The position numbers were made by a program, and so were the translations under genes. From the NCBI RefSeq assembly GCF_021513195.1, contig NZ_CP090974.1, positions 3,732,001 through 3,796,000 on the forward strand: a DNA stretch of 64,000 nt. The letters are read 5' to 3'. The notes under the pieces were generated by a model. That model was not told where the DNA came from, ran no database searches, and saw only the letters and a list, made by a program, of their open reading frames with translations. Every line of letters begins with the position of its first letter. Within the stretch, counting starts at the first letter, position 1. Of the stretch, positions 36,343 through 45,646 are shown piece after piece. Source of the DNA: Shewanella sp. OMA3-2 (lineage in GTDB: Bacteria > Pseudomonadota > Gammaproteobacteria > Enterobacterales > Shewanellaceae).

Positions 36343-36719
36343 CTAGACCTCCTTGTGCGTTGTATAACGCCTTAATTATGCATTAGCTTTAGTTTGGTCT
36401 TTCCTCTGAGACTTTTGCTATTTATAGACTATAGCTTCAAATCGTTTGTTTCTTCTCATGAGTCACAGTGATAATAACAAGGGGCATCCAAGCTAACCAT
36501 TGATTGGATTAGTCTGATCATCTTCAAATACCCTCTAGAAAAGATAAATAAAGCGTAGCTTATTGTTTATTATTCGTTCCCAAATAATAAGCCATATTAT
36601 TTAAAACCGATAAATATTAGTCTTTTAGCCCAGGGCTACCGCATATAGTGTGTGTTTGTTGCTCACAATGAATATTTATAATACTGATTTACTTCCAGTC
36701 AATAATGAAGGCGATAACT
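36343..36719. other. Gene-free stretch, about 380 bp
   Basis: AT-rich, with no convincing gene. It contains an attC-end-like TATAACGCCTTAA at about 36363-36375 beside the DUF2254 start and a weak inverted repeat GCTTATT / AATAAGC near 36558-36592. Confidence 0.4.
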
Positions 36720-37808
36720 TCACTTATTCTCTCCTGGCTGTGGGACATCATACTTACTAACGCCCTGATTTTCAGCTATCTCTTTCGACCAATTATGGTC
36801 AGAAGCATCAGGGGTTAATCCATCTTGGCTGGCCCCTTTCTCGGGAGAAAAAATCAGTTTAGTCAGTAAGGTAAAATGGTCTGAACCAATCGAGGGTAAA
36901 CGTTGGATGGACTCTAAAGTAAAGTGTTGACTGTGAAACAGATGATCCAAAGGCCAGCGTAAAAAAGGATAGTCCGCATGGAATGTGTTGTACATGCCCC
37001 GCCCCACGCGCGGATCTAATAAGCCACTAATTTTTCTAAAAAGACGCGTTGTGGCGGACCAAGCGACGTCATTAAGATCACCCGTGACGATAACAGGTTG
37101 ATCACTGTCGGCAACACTTCGGGCCACAATCACTAACTCGGCATCCCGTTCGGATGACTCTGAATTTTCAGTCGGACTAGGTGGAGCAGGATGAACAAAG
37201 TGCATGCGAATTGTATCGCCTGTGCGTAGCATCAACGAGACGTGTATCGAAGGTACATCTTCCTCGACCAAGTATAATATTTCTTTCTCATCTAAAGGCA
37301 ATCTTGAAAAAACATGCATACCATAAAGGTTGTCCAAAGGGCATTTTACGCAGTAAGGCATGTCTGCTTCCAATACTTTAAGCTGATCTTCCCACCATTG
37401 ATCAGACTCCAATGTGACCAGAACATCAGGCTTATGCTCCTTTGCATGCCGGATTAACGCATCAGCTTTTCGATTGGGGGTAAGTACATTGGCCGTCATA
37501 ATACTGAGCTGATTTTCACGGCTGTTACCGCAGGCTTTCTTCACCTCTCGAGGCCATAAAATAGTATAGGGTAAGATCCACCACAGTTGCCAAATCAGGC
37601 ATAAGGTCGCGACTATAATTAATGGCCATGTGAATGCCGATTGCATATCAAGTAACAAGAAATCGGCAAGCAACAAAATGGCTATATAAATAGCAAATTG
37701 CAACCGCGGAAAATCCATCCCTCTAACAAACCAATGAGGATGCCGAGATAGAGGTAGCAAAGTGACCAGGACTGCTAGCGCCGTAAAGAAAAAAAGTACC
37801 GACGTCAT
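36720..37808 (-). CDS. Membrane endonuclease/exonuclease/phosphatase-family protein
   Basis: 362 residues. Three hydrophobic helices occupy residues 1-85, followed by an EEP domain: MTANVLTPNRKADAL, LVTLESD, VIVTGDLND, WPLDHLF and GSDHFTL supply the metal and catalytic residues. The family cleaves phosphodiesters in nucleic acids or lipids. The same TM-EEP layout occurs in many marine bacteria; the real substrate is unknown. It starts 45 nt after the 37854-38228 gene, so the two may be co-transcribed. Confidence 0.82.
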   Translation of the reverse strand: MTSVLFFFTALAVLVTLLPLSRHPHWFVRGMDFPRLQFAIYIAILLLADFLLLDMQSAFTWPLIIVATLCLIWQLWWILPYTILWPREVKKACGNSRENQLSIMTANVLTPNRKADALIRHAKEHKPDVLVTLESDQWWEDQLKVLEADMPYCVKCPLDNLYGMHVFSRLPLDEKEILYLVEEDVPSIHVSLMLRTGDTIRMHFVHPAPPSPTENSESSERDAELVIVARSVADSDQPVIVTGDLNDVAWSATTRLFRKISGLLDPRVGRGMYNTFHADYPFLRWPLDHLFHSQHFTLESIQRLPSIGSDHFTLLTKLIFSPEKGASQDGLTPDASDHNWSKEIAENQGVSKYDVPQPGENK

Positions 37809-37853
37809 ATATTTTACTCCAATTTTACTTGAGTTATTTTCTCTGTTAGCCGT

Positions 37854-38228
37854 TTATGAGGAACTGCTTTTCAATAAGTCGGTAAATTCACTTAATGTAT
37901 TTCTATAAAATAAACGTATCAATTCTTCAGTTTCAATAGCATTTTTGTCGATAAAAATATGAAATGTATCTCGTTTAAAAAATGGTCCAAAAAAACGTCT
38001 GCGGTTAGACACATTTGCGGTGATGCACCATTTATTTTTTTCTAGACAAGAAACATGCATAGACGCATCATCTGGAATTTGAAGCATTAACACTTTCATT
38101 GCAGATTGTGTTTTTTCATTTTCCCAATGAAATTTTTTAAACAATAACAGTGCTTCATCTAAAGTAGGTTGCATCGGTACATCCTGATCTATCTCTTCAT
38201 CGTAGTACCCACAAAATATTCCATCCAT
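37854..38228 (-). CDS. Unrecognised 124-residue protein
   Basis: A soluble protein with an acidic start (GYYDEEIDQDVPMQPTLDEA), a central basic RRRFFGPFFKR stretch and an acidic helical end. No known family is recognised. AAGGATATATTCA precedes the ATG with an AGGA about 9 nt away. The size, acidic character and accessory surroundings recall immunity or cassette proteins, but nothing in the sequence proves this. Confidence 0.6.
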   Translation of the reverse strand: MDGIFCGYYDEEIDQDVPMQPTLDEALLLFKKFHWENEKTQSAMKVLMLQIPDDASMHVSCLEKNKWCITANVSNRRRFFGPFFKRDTFHIFIDKNAIETEELIRLFYRNTLSEFTDLLKSSSS

Positions 38229-38315
38229 TGAATATATCCTTAAATCAATAACTGACTCTACAACTTGAAACGACTAACGAACCTGTAGAATTATTCGTTT
38301 TAAATTTATTTTTGA

Positions 38316-38500
38316 TTAGGCCTGTTGATCTTTACTGGTTGAATTTTGTTCGAACTAAAAACGTTTTAATTGAGGCGATGGATTGACGCCTAGGCATCTA
38401 AGCAACTCTTTATTCACAAAGATGCATTCAACAAAGAGTAAAACGTTTTTAGCCGAACCCTTCGCTGCAAAAAAAATCTTAGAAGATCAGCAGACCCTAA
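38316..38500. mobile_element. MITE-like element with long inverted repeats, about 185 bp
   Basis: The two ends read TTAGG-CCTGTTGATCTT and, inward from the right, TTAGGGTCTGCTGATCTT. About 20 bp further in, CTAAAAACGTTTTA (38355-38368) pairs with TAAAACGTTTTTAG (38439-38452). Smaller hairpins lie inside (GGCG/CGCC, GCATCT/AGATGC, ACTCTTT/AAAGAGT). TGA flanks both sides. There is no coding frame, so it is a non-autonomous repeat or a structured RNA. Confidence 0.5.
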
Positions 38501-38710
38501 TGAACAAACAATATCTGAGTTCCTATTTTGATTCAATTATTTAGTGTTTTTTAAAGGGAGTGTAAGGCGGATTTGGTGAGCTTTTTGTGTTAAAAATGAC
38601 TTAGCTTTTTTAGTGCATGGCGTGTTGCAGCTTTTCAATGTTGTGAACAAAACAGTCAACTGTATTTTTGTCCCTCTTGAAATTCTTGTATGGATAATAA
38701 ACCTACCTAA

Positions 38711-38887
38711 TTAAGTAAATAAACCTGCTAGCCAGTCAAAAGTTAAAACGGTTGTGAACACTTTTAACCCTATTAAAGCTATAAATAGCAGTAATAGAGC
38801 TATTTTTAATTTCATACTTTGAATATTATTCCAAAAGAGTAATTTAGCTTTAAACTCACTCTTTAGCTCGTTAATAGATTCTTTCAT
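38711..38887 (-). CDS. Small single-span membrane protein, 58 residues
   Basis: ATG 38887 has AAAGGA 6 nt upstream and opens a frame of 58 residues beginning MKESINELKSEFKAK. A charged amphipathic start is followed by one strongly hydrophobic helix (about residues 27-50, KIALLLLFIALIGLKVF) and a short tail DWLAGLFT. It should lie in the inner membrane with the N-terminus inside. No family is recognised. It lies between the unknown 124-residue gene and the DoxX-like gene, on the same strand as both. Confidence 0.6.
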   Translation of the reverse strand: MKESINELKSEFKAKLLFWNNIQSMKLKIALLLLFIALIGLKVFTTVLTFDWLAGLFT

Positions 38888-38942
38888 CAAAGTTCCTTTA
38901 ATTCATGAATAGTTTAAATTTAAAACCAAAGTACGATGAAAA

Positions 38943-39017
38943 CATAACGCCCAAATAGCGTGCAAAGTAAATGTTGGCAAAATGTGGAACCCATCTAACA
39001 CAATCAACGTTTATATA
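38943..39017 (-). other. attC-like sequence between DoxX-like gene and small ORF
   Basis: Read on the minus strand it ends in GGGCGTTATG, like the end of integron attC sites, and opens with ATAAACG about 70 bp before. The inner arms pair only weakly. It is suggestive at most. Confidence 0.25.
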
Positions 39018-39047
39018 TCACTGATAATTTTATTTTTATACATACAC

Positions 39048-39425
39048 TTAACTCTGCCGTCGCGCTTGTATGCTAGCCAATAAAATGAAACTTAACCCAA
39101 TTAGAGGGATATTAGTTGTTACTGGATTAAATGCTCCAATTAAGAGCTGAGGTTGAAGAATAGCCACGAAAAGTAGCAAACCAGTTAACCCTGTAATGTT
39201 TAGTAATATAACAATACGGTTTTTATAAAATAGGATAAATATAAGACCAAATATGAGCTCACCAACACCTGCAGATTTAGTAATAAAATAAGATGTTTCG
39301 TCAGAAAAACCGAGGCTAGCAGTCATTGCCTTTTCAAGTGGAGCAATCTGCAATAACTTGGGAAATATTCCATGATATAACCAGCTAAACCCAATAATAT
39401 ATCTAGCAATTTGATCAGATGACAC
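39048..39425 (-). CDS. DoxX-like membrane protein
   Basis: 125 residues with four hydrophobic helices. The start IARYIIGFSWLYHGIFPKLL and the central SAGVGELIFGLIFILFY match the DoxX-like family (PF13781), a set of small membrane proteins of unclear role. It starts with GTG and has AAGGAAG about 7 nt upstream. It is the first same-strand gene right after the attC-like site at 39443. Confidence 0.78.
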   Translation of the reverse strand: MSSDQIARYIIGFSWLYHGIFPKLLQIAPLEKAMTASLGFSDETSYFITKSAGVGELIFGLIFILFYKNRIVILLNITGLTGLLLFVAILQPQLLIGAFNPVTTNIPLIGLSFILLASIQARRQS

Positions 39426-39442
39426 CAGACACTTCCTTGTAT

Positions 39443-39497
39443 GTATAACGCTTTATTGAACGGCTCGGCCGCTCACGCCGCCAGTTTAAGTTATTGA
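39443..39497 (-). other. attC-like recombination site
   Basis: On the minus strand CAATAACTT opens the site, CGGC...GCCG arms form a GC-rich centre, and AAAGCGTTATAC closes it about 18 nt before the DoxX-like start. Length (about 55 bp), order of arms and the GTTAT ends resemble short integron attC sites such as that of aadA. GTTATAC is not the strict GTTRRRY consensus and no integrase lies in the window. Confidence 0.4.
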
Positions 39498-39827
39498 TCT
39501 ACAACATCCTACATTCTCTATCTCTTTGATGTAAAGCAATTTAATAACGTGTAATCTCGGATATAAAAGCGAGATTGTGCGTTAAAAGTGTTGTTTTAAA
39601 ATTTAAAAATAAATCAAACAAAGTCAATTGATTAGATTTTATCTGATTTTTTACCCCTATATTTTAGATTGATTTTTATACTAATTTGGTTGATATTTAT
39701 TGCGGTAAACCCATTTTTACTGTCTATATACAAGTGTATACACAGTCCAATAGATTATAGCGAGCAGTAGAAACCCTCAACATCTCGAGCATGCCGACAA
39801 GGCTAAAATCTTTTAAATAACACCCAC
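39498..39827. other. Gene-free AT-rich stretch, 330 bp
   Basis: No coding frame with a ribosome site and no clear regulatory motif was found. It separates the accessory gene run from the core ABC exporter genes. Confidence 0.5.
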
Positions 39828-39853
39828 AAAAAAGGACTCTTATGAGCCCTTTT
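39828..39853 (-). terminator. Terminator of the ABC exporter operon
   Basis: On the minus strand AAAAGGGCTC-ATAA-GAGTCC is followed by T6, just after the end of the permease gene. Confidence 0.8.
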
Positions 39854-39878
39854 AAATTAATTGTATGGCTGTTACTTA

Positions 39879-40649
39879 TTAGCTGCGTAAGCCAATTCCA
39901 CGTGATATTAGGTAGTAAGCCAAGGTCCATAATGCGACACAAAACCCAACCATAATAGCGACAGATAACGGCACGCTGATATCGGCAAAACCTAAAAAGC
40001 CATAACGGAATACGTTGATCATATACACCACAGGGTTTAAACCTGACACACCTTGCCAAAATTCCGGCAGTAATGATAACGAGTAAAATACTCCGCCTAG
40101 GTAAGTTAATGGTGTTAACACAAACGTAGGAATAATGCTGATATCGTCAAAACTTTTGGCAAATACCGCATTAATTAACCCGCCGAGTGAAAATAACACT
40201 GAGGTTAAAAATACGGTTAAGATAACCAGACCAACATGATGTAAGCTGATGTTAACAAACAGCATAGCTACCACAGTCACAATAAGACCGACACATAAAC
40301 CACGGGCAACACCGCCGCCAACATAGCCAGCTATCATCACATAGTGCGGCACGGGGGCCACCATAATTTCTTCTATATTGCCTTGAAACTTAGCACTATA
40401 AAATGACGAAGCGACATTGGAATATGAGTTAGTAATTACCGACATCATAATTAAACCTGGGGCGATAAATTCCATGTAGCTTACGCCGCCCATTTCACCA
40501 ATACGGCTGCCGACTAAGTTACCAAAAATCAGAAAGTATAGCGTCATAGTGATAGCTGGCGGCACTAAGGTTTGTATCCAAATTCGGGTAAAGCGATTAA
40601 TCTCTTTCTTTAAAATACTTCTAAAGGCGACTAAATATAGGGCATTCAT
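39879..40649 (-). CDS. yadH: ABC-2 type permease, YadH-like
   Basis: 256 residues with six hydrophobic segments. The ABC-2 family motifs include the start LVAFRSILKKEINRFTRIWIQTLVPP, GSRIGEMGGVSYMEFIAPGLIMMSV and the later LTPLTYLGGVFYSLSLLP. Length and wording match E. coli YadH. It would form the membrane part of an exporter with the ATPase encoded just before it; the ATG overlaps the ATPase stop (TAATG), so translation is coupled. Substrate unknown. Confidence 0.88.
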   Translation of the reverse strand: MNALYLVAFRSILKKEINRFTRIWIQTLVPPAITMTLYFLIFGNLVGSRIGEMGGVSYMEFIAPGLIMMSVITNSYSNVASSFYSAKFQGNIEEIMVAPVPHYVMIAGYVGGGVARGLCVGLIVTVVAMLFVNISLHHVGLVILTVFLTSVLFSLGGLINAVFAKSFDDISIIPTFVLTPLTYLGGVFYSLSLLPEFWQGVSGLNPVVYMINVFRYGFLGFADISVPLSVAIMVGFCVALWTLAYYLISRGIGLRS

Positions 40650-41584
40650 TATTTTATCCCCTTGGCTTTTTCAACGAGCTCGACAAATAACTCTTCTAGG
40701 CGGTTAGCTTTATTGCGCATCGATAGGACTTCTATGTTGGCGGTGGTGAGCTGGGTAAACAGGTTATTCATACTTTGGCTTTTAGCTACGTCCACTTCTA
40801 AAGTGTGGGGGTCAATTAAACGACATGACATGTTTTCAAGCTCAGGTGCGACGCTGATGTTTTGAGTCAAATCTAATATAAAGGTTTCGACATTCAGCTT
40901 ACTGAGCAACGACTTCATGCTAGTGCATTCCACTAAACGTCCGGTGTCGATAATACCAATATTACGACACAGCATTTCAGCTTCTTCAAGATAGTGGGTA
41001 GTAAGAATAATCGTCACGCCCTGGGCGTTAATCTGCTTTAAAAAGTCCCACATTGAACGGCGCAGCTCAATGTCTACTCCTGCTGTTGGTTCATCTAAAA
41101 TAAGCAGTTTAGGTTCATGCATTAAGGCGCGTGCAATCATTAAGCGGCGTTTCATGCCACCCGATAATTCACGAGCCTGGGCATTACGCTTATGCCATAA
41201 ATCCAGTTGTGTTAAATATTTTTCAGCCCGAACCAAAGCAATATTGCGTGTTACGCCATAATATCCTGCTTGGTTAACAACAATTTGCAGCACGGTTTCA
41301 AACTGATTAAAGTTAAATTCTTGCGGCACTAGGCCAATACATAACTTAGCGCGCTCAAGTTGTTGGTCGATATCAAAACCAAACACCTTGACGCTGCCTG
41401 CAGTTTTTTGCACTAATGAGCTAATAATGCCAATGGTGGTCGATTTACCCGCACCGTTAGGGCCGAGTAACGCAAAAAAGTCACCTTGTTTAACCGTTAA
41501 GCTGAGTGATTTAACGGCTTCAACACCCCCTTTGTAGGTTTTTTGTAGATTTTCTATCACCAGGGCATCGGTGCGTTCAGTCAT
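40649..41584 (-). CDS. yadG: ABC transporter ATPase, YadG-like
   Basis: 311 residues. Walker A is LLGPNGAGKSTT, the signature LSGGMKRRLMIA, Walker B LLILDEPTAGVD and the switch TTHYLEEAE. The layout is that of ABC-2 exporters, and the pair with a YadH-like permease follows E. coli yadGH. The C-terminal 80 residues are a typical extension (LEVDVAKSQSMNNLFTQL). It powers export of an unknown substrate. Confidence 0.9.
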   Translation of the reverse strand: MTERTDALVIENLQKTYKGGVEAVKSLSLTVKQGDFFALLGPNGAGKSTTIGIISSLVQKTAGSVKVFGFDIDQQLERAKLCIGLVPQEFNFNQFETVLQIVVNQAGYYGVTRNIALVRAEKYLTQLDLWHKRNAQARELSGGMKRRLMIARALMHEPKLLILDEPTAGVDIELRRSMWDFLKQINAQGVTIILTTHYLEEAEMLCRNIGIIDTGRLVECTSMKSLLSKLNVETFILDLTQNISVAPELENMSCRLIDPHTLEVDVAKSQSMNNLFTQLTTANIEVLSMRNKANRLEELFVELVEKAKGIK

Positions 41585-41605
41585 GCTAAATTCCTTATTT
41601 TATCG

Positions 41606-41632
41606 AAAAAAACTCCCACAATAGTGGGAGTT
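41606..41632 (-). terminator. Terminator of the mpl-ubiX-hpt operon
   Basis: A 9-bp stem AACTCCCAC / GTGGGAGTT is followed on the minus strand by a T7 run, 20 nt after the end of hpt. Confidence 0.85.
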
Positions 41633-41651
41633 ATTTGTAATACTGTTGTCG

Positions 41652-42179
41652 TTATAAAGGGACGACTTTAGCGATGTAAGGCAGATTACGATATTGTTCG
41701 GCATAATCAATGCCGTAGCCAACAATAAACTCATCGGGAATGGTTATGCCAATAAAATCAACCGGCACATTCACTTCACGACGCTCAGGCTTATCTAACA
41801 AAGTGCATAAAGCTAAGCTTTTTGGATTACGCAGTAATAAAATTTCGCGCACCTTATTTAGGGTGTTACCTGAGTCAATTAAGTCTTCGACAATCAGCAC
41901 GTCACGGTCAGCAATATCTGATTGGATATCTTTTAAAATTTTAACATCACGAGAACTGGTGATGGCATTGCCGTAACTTGATACCGACATAAAGTCGATT
42001 TCAACATGACCTTTAATACGCCGACATAAATCTGCCATAAAAACGACCGAGCCTTTTAATAAGCCAACCATTAATAAACGTTCGCTGTTGGCATAGTGAG
42101 CGTTAATACGCTCGGCTAGTTGGTCTAAAGTTTGATTGATTTCTTCGGTTGAAATCATAGGTTCTATGGTGTGTTTCAT
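41652..42179 (-). CDS. hpt: Hypoxanthine phosphoribosyltransferase
   Basis: About 175 residues from ATG 42179 ([10 protein letters not shown]), the start used in related proteins; a longer frame overlaps ubiX. The PRPP loop is [14 protein letters not shown], the [13 protein letters not shown] turn lies near the N-terminus, and the C-terminal [30 protein letters not shown] is typical of Hpt. It salvages hypoxanthine to IMP. It starts 8 nt after ubiX and ends at a strong terminator. Confidence 0.93.
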   Translation of the reverse strand: MKHTIEPMISTEEINQTLDQLAERINAHYANSERLLMVGLLKGSVVFMADLCRRIKGHVEIDFMSVSSYGNAITSSRDVKILKDIQSDIADRDVLIVEDLIDSGNTLNKVREILLLRNPKSLALCTLLDKPERREVNVPVDFIGITIPDEFIVGYGIDYAEQYRNLPYIAKVVPL

Positions 42180-42186
42180 ACAGTTC

Positions 42187-42846
42187 TCAATTATCGATAT
42201 CTTGGGGAGCGTCAATGCCATAACCCCAGCGATTTGTCAGTGCGTGTGCAATACCCAAATGATCCAGAATTCGGGAAACCATGAAGTCTACCAGATCTTC
42301 CACCGATTTGGGATTATGATAAAAACCTGGTGCGGCTGGCATTATGGTGGCACCATTGCGGGTCAGGCTTAACATATGTTCTAAGTGTATGGCACTAAAA
42401 GGGGTTTCTCTTGGAACAAGTATTAATTGACCGCGCTCTTTAATCACCACATCGGCCGCGCGTTCTAATAAATTATTGCTCATGCCGGTGGCGACTGCCG
42501 CTAACGTGCCTGTTGAGCATGGGCATATCACCATTTGCTTAGGCGCTGCACTGCCAGACGCTGGCGGCGAAAACCATTCATCTTTACCCAGTACAATTAA
42601 TTCACCCGCTAATGGCACCTGTTGCTCAGTAAAATAGCGGTGTAATTGCTCGCGTGCTTTGTCAGGATTGGCACTTAACTGTAAGCCGTGTTCGGTGGCA
42701 AGTACCACTCTGGCAGCACTAGATATCATTAAAAAAACCTGATAATCCGCCGCCAATAAACATTGCAATAATTTGATGCCATAAGGTGCGCCAGAGGCAC
42801 CGGTCCAGGCTAAACTAATTGCTTTCTCTTTTTTGGCGTAAGCCAT
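42187..42846 (-). CDS. ubiX: Flavin prenyltransferase
   Basis: 219 residues. The FMN-binding start [13 protein letters not shown], the [14 protein letters not shown] helix, the [28 protein letters not shown] motif and [19 protein letters not shown] are those of UbiX. It attaches a dimethylallyl group to FMN to make the cofactor of UbiD in ubiquinone synthesis. The C-terminus ([13 protein letters not shown]) also fits. It lies 77 nt after mpl and 8 nt before hpt. Confidence 0.93.
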   Translation of the reverse strand: MAYAKKEKAISLAWTGASGAPYGIKLLQCLLAADYQVFLMISSAARVVLATEHGLQLSANPDKAREQLHRYFTEQQVPLAGELIVLGKDEWFSPPASGSAAPKQMVICPCSTGTLAAVATGMSNNLLERAADVVIKERGQLILVPRETPFSAIHLEHMLSLTRNGATIMPAAPGFYHNPKSVEDLVDFMVSRILDHLGIAHALTNRWGYGIDAPQDIDN

Positions 42847-42923
42847 CGTTAATCCTTATTCAATATTACGTTTTGCCGCTAGTGTGGCTCTGGGACGCGT
42901 TATCCAGCTCTGGCTGTACTTAT

Positions 42924-44324
42924 TCAGCTTTGAGAGGACTGAGTAAGTAATGCCTGAATGATTTGCTGGTGAATACCATTAAAACCACCGTTACTCATGA
43001 CCACTATGGTGTCACCAGGGTTAGCCGCTTGAGTGACTTTTGCCACAATATAACTAATATCGTCACTGACGGTAACCGGAATAGAAGCTGAACGCATATT
43101 GTCGGCAATGTCCCAACCAACATTGCTGGCTTGATACAGCCATGCTTCGTCGGCCAGTGCCATCGAACTGGCTAGGGTATCTTTGTGCACGCCACTTTTC
43201 ATGGTGTTAGAACGAGGTTCAAGCACCACTATAATTTTGCCACTGGCGTTATCCCCACTCCCCACTTTGGCGCGAAGGCCTTTTAGGGTGGTTTCAATCG
43301 CGGTTGGGTGATGGGCAAAATCATCGTAAACCGCAATATTATTCGGTGTGGCTAATAATTCCATACGTCGCTTTGGCGGACTAAATTGCGCTAAAGCTTC
43401 AATAGCATGTTGCGGGGTAACGCCCACGTGACGTGCGGCGGCAATGGCCATTATCGCATTTTCAATATTATGCTGACCAATTAAACCCCAGTTTAATATC
43501 CCCTGGGACTCACCTTTAAATAGCACTTCAAACTCATGACCGTCAGCGGCAATGCACTGACCTTGCCAACCCTCATGCGTTGTGACACTAAAGGTTTCTT
43601 GCTCACTCCAGCACCCCATATCAATAACCTGTTTAACCGCAATAATATCTTTAGGCCAAATGACTTTGCCCTCACCTGGTACGGTGCGAATAACATGGTT
43701 AAATTGACGTTGAATAGCCGCTAGGTCTGTAAAAATATCGGCATGATCAAATTCTAAATTATTGATCACCAATGTGCGTGGTTTGTAATGCACAAACTTA
43801 GAGCGTTTATCGAAAAAGGCACTGTCGTATTCGTCTGCTTCTACCACAAAAAAAGCCGAGTCGCCTAATCGTGCTGACACACCAAAGTTTTGCGGTACGC
43901 CACCAATTAAAAAGCCCGGTTGATAGCCGCAATACTCTAATACCCATGCAAGCATGCTGGCTGTAGATGTTTTTCCGTGGGTGCCAGAAACCGCTAATAC
44001 CCAACGATTAGGCAAAATATGTTCTGACAAAAATTGCGGCCCAGAGGTATATTTTATCCCGCGGTTTAATACCGCTTCCACGCACGGATTACCTCGGCTC
44101 ATGGCATTACCAATCACCACAATATCGGGCTGATTAATGCCTTCTTCACCCAATTGACTTGGGTCAAAACCTTGAATTAACTCTATGCCTTGCTGTTCAA
44201 GTTGGGTGCTCATTGGCGGATACACATTAGCATCGCTACCAGTCACCTTGTGACCCATTGCACGTGCTAATAACGCTAAACCACCCATAAAGGTGCCACA
44301 AATGCCAAGAATATGTACGTGCAT
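42924..44324 (-). CDS. mpl: UDP-MurNAc:tripeptide ligase (murein recycling)
   Basis: 466 residues. The N-terminal ILGICGTFMGGLALLARAMGHKVTGSD, the ATP loop SGTHGKTSTASML near residue 115 and EADEYDSAFFDKRSKFVHY are those of Mpl, which joins the recycled tripeptide L-Ala-D-Glu-meso-DAP to UDP-MurNAc. The FAHHPTAIETTLKGLR motif in the C-terminal domain is shared with Mur ligases. It opens the mpl-ubiX-hpt unit. Confidence 0.93.
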   Translation of the reverse strand: MHVHILGICGTFMGGLALLARAMGHKVTGSDANVYPPMSTQLEQQGIELIQGFDPSQLGEEGINQPDIVVIGNAMSRGNPCVEAVLNRGIKYTSGPQFLSEHILPNRWVLAVSGTHGKTSTASMLAWVLEYCGYQPGFLIGGVPQNFGVSARLGDSAFFVVEADEYDSAFFDKRSKFVHYKPRTLVINNLEFDHADIFTDLAAIQRQFNHVIRTVPGEGKVIWPKDIIAVKQVIDMGCWSEQETFSVTTHEGWQGQCIAADGHEFEVLFKGESQGILNWGLIGQHNIENAIMAIAAARHVGVTPQHAIEALAQFSPPKRRMELLATPNNIAVYDDFAHHPTAIETTLKGLRAKVGSGDNASGKIIVVLEPRSNTMKSGVHKDTLASSMALADEAWLYQASNVGWDIADNMRSASIPVTVSDDISYIVAKVTQAANPGDTIVVMSNGGFNGIHQQIIQALLTQSSQS

Positions 44325-44431
44325 GCAAAAACTCTTTTAAAGAACAATTTGCGCTTATTCTACCCAGTAGCTGCGCCATTGTCAGTTAACAATGCCTTAA
44401 TTTAACTTCATATTAGGTTTGCATCGACGCT

Positions 44432-45109
44432 TTACGCGCCAAGAAACTCAGCCCGAGTAGAAGCGTTAGCCTTAAAGCTGCCACCTAATGCAGTGGTTTG
44501 CGTGTTTGATGTGGTGTCCATTATGCCGCGCGACTTAACGCAATAATGCGTCGCTTTAATGGTTACCGCTACATCTTGGGTTTCCAATAAGGTTTGCAAT
44601 GCCACTAACACTTGCTGAGTTAAGCGCTCTTGCACCTGAGGGCGCTGAGCAAAAAAACGCACAATACGATTTATTTTAGACAAACCAATGATTTTGCCTT
44701 TAGGGATATAAGCCACTTTGGCGACACCATCTATGGTAATAAAGTGATGCTCACAGGTGCTGACCACGCTGATATCGCTGACTTTAACCATTTCTTCCAC
44801 GCCCATCTTGTTTTCAATTTGGCTGATTTTTGGAAAGTTAGCGTAATCTAATCCGGAGAAAATTTCATTCACGTACATTTTAGCGATACGGTGTGGTGTT
44901 TCAGCTAAACTGTCATCGCTTAAGTCTAGTCCCAGCGTTGACACAACCTCTGTCATTAGCTCTTTAATACGCTCATACTTTTGCTGTGCGGTAAGTTCCG
45001 AAGGCAACAACGGCGTTTCTAACCCCTGCTCAACTAATGCTGACTGCACCTTTTTAGCGGCGTCTGAAATATTGCCGTGGTTGACTGACACAGTACGATT
45101 TACTGACAT
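44432..45109 (-). CDS. folE: GTP cyclohydrolase I
   Basis: 225 residues, close to E. coli FolE (222). Zinc and catalytic residues are in [12 protein letters not shown] and the later [42 protein letters not shown] is fully typical. It converts GTP to 7,8-dihydroneopterin triphosphate, the first step of folate and pterin synthesis. It follows folX by 20 nt, so both act on the same intermediate from one transcript. Confidence 0.94.
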   Translation of the reverse strand: MSVNRTVSVNHGNISDAAKKVQSALVEQGLETPLLPSELTAQQKYERIKELMTEVVSTLGLDLSDDSLAETPHRIAKMYVNEIFSGLDYANFPKISQIENKMGVEEMVKVSDISVVSTCEHHFITIDGVAKVAYIPKGKIIGLSKINRIVRFFAQRPQVQERLTQQVLVALQTLLETQDVAVTIKATHYCVKSRGIMDTTSNTQTTALGGSFKANASTRAEFLGA

Positions 45110-45129
45110 AATTGACCCCTTAAATGAGT

Positions 45130-45507
45130 TTAACGGCGATACTCTAAAGATAACGATACTGAATCGGCAAAGCGTAATGCATGGGGCTTGTCGATAGTGA
45201 CTTTCGCTAGAGTGACAGACGGATGTTGGCTACATATGTCAACTACATCGGCCACCAGCTTTTCAAGTAATAAGAATCGCCCTTCCTCAACGTGCTGAAT
45301 CACTTTTTTGGTGATGATTTTGTAATTGAGTGCATCTGCCACATTGTCAGTTTGAAATGACTTGTCTGCGGGGTAATGAATTTCAATATTGATCACCACA
45401 TCCTGCTGTTTTTCTCTTTCATCCTGGTTAAACCCGATAAAAGTGCGTAAACGAAGATTGGTGACATTAATAATAGCATGGCTATAAGCGCCTATTTTTA
45501 AAGACAT
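45130..45507 (-). CDS. folX: Dihydroneopterin triphosphate 2'-epimerase
   Basis: 125 residues of the FolB/FolX fold. [41 protein letters not shown] and the [10 protein letters not shown] end match E. coli FolX more closely than FolB. It converts dihydroneopterin triphosphate to the dihydromonapterin form, used in tetrahydromonapterin synthesis. It precedes folE, which makes its substrate. Confidence 0.9.
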   Translation of the reverse strand: MSLKIGAYSHAIINVTNLRLRTFIGFNQDEREKQQDVVINIEIHYPADKSFQTDNVADALNYKIITKKVIQHVEEGRFLLLEKLVADVVDICSQHPSVTLAKVTIDKPHALRFADSVSLSLEYRR

Positions 45508-45595
45508 CTTTATGGCTCACATTAAATACAGATGCCTCGTTATACGGCACGTTTAGATGAAAGGTTCACATATTTAAAAGGATTGGTATAACCGT

Positions 45596-45628
45596 AATAA
45601 AAAAGCCCTGCTCGATGAGCAGGGCTTT
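45596..45628 (-). terminator. Terminator of the RND efflux operon
   Basis: A 12-bp stem AAAGCCCTGCTC / GAGCAGGGCTTT with a 3-nt loop is followed on the minus strand by T6, just after the RND gene and before folX. Confidence 0.9.
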
Positions 45629-45646
45629 GAGGCTGATTAATGCGAC

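Noticed and set aside
37181..37381. Plus-strand small ORF opposite the EEP gene
   Set aside because: No ribosome site and no family; the EEP motifs on the other strand explain the region.
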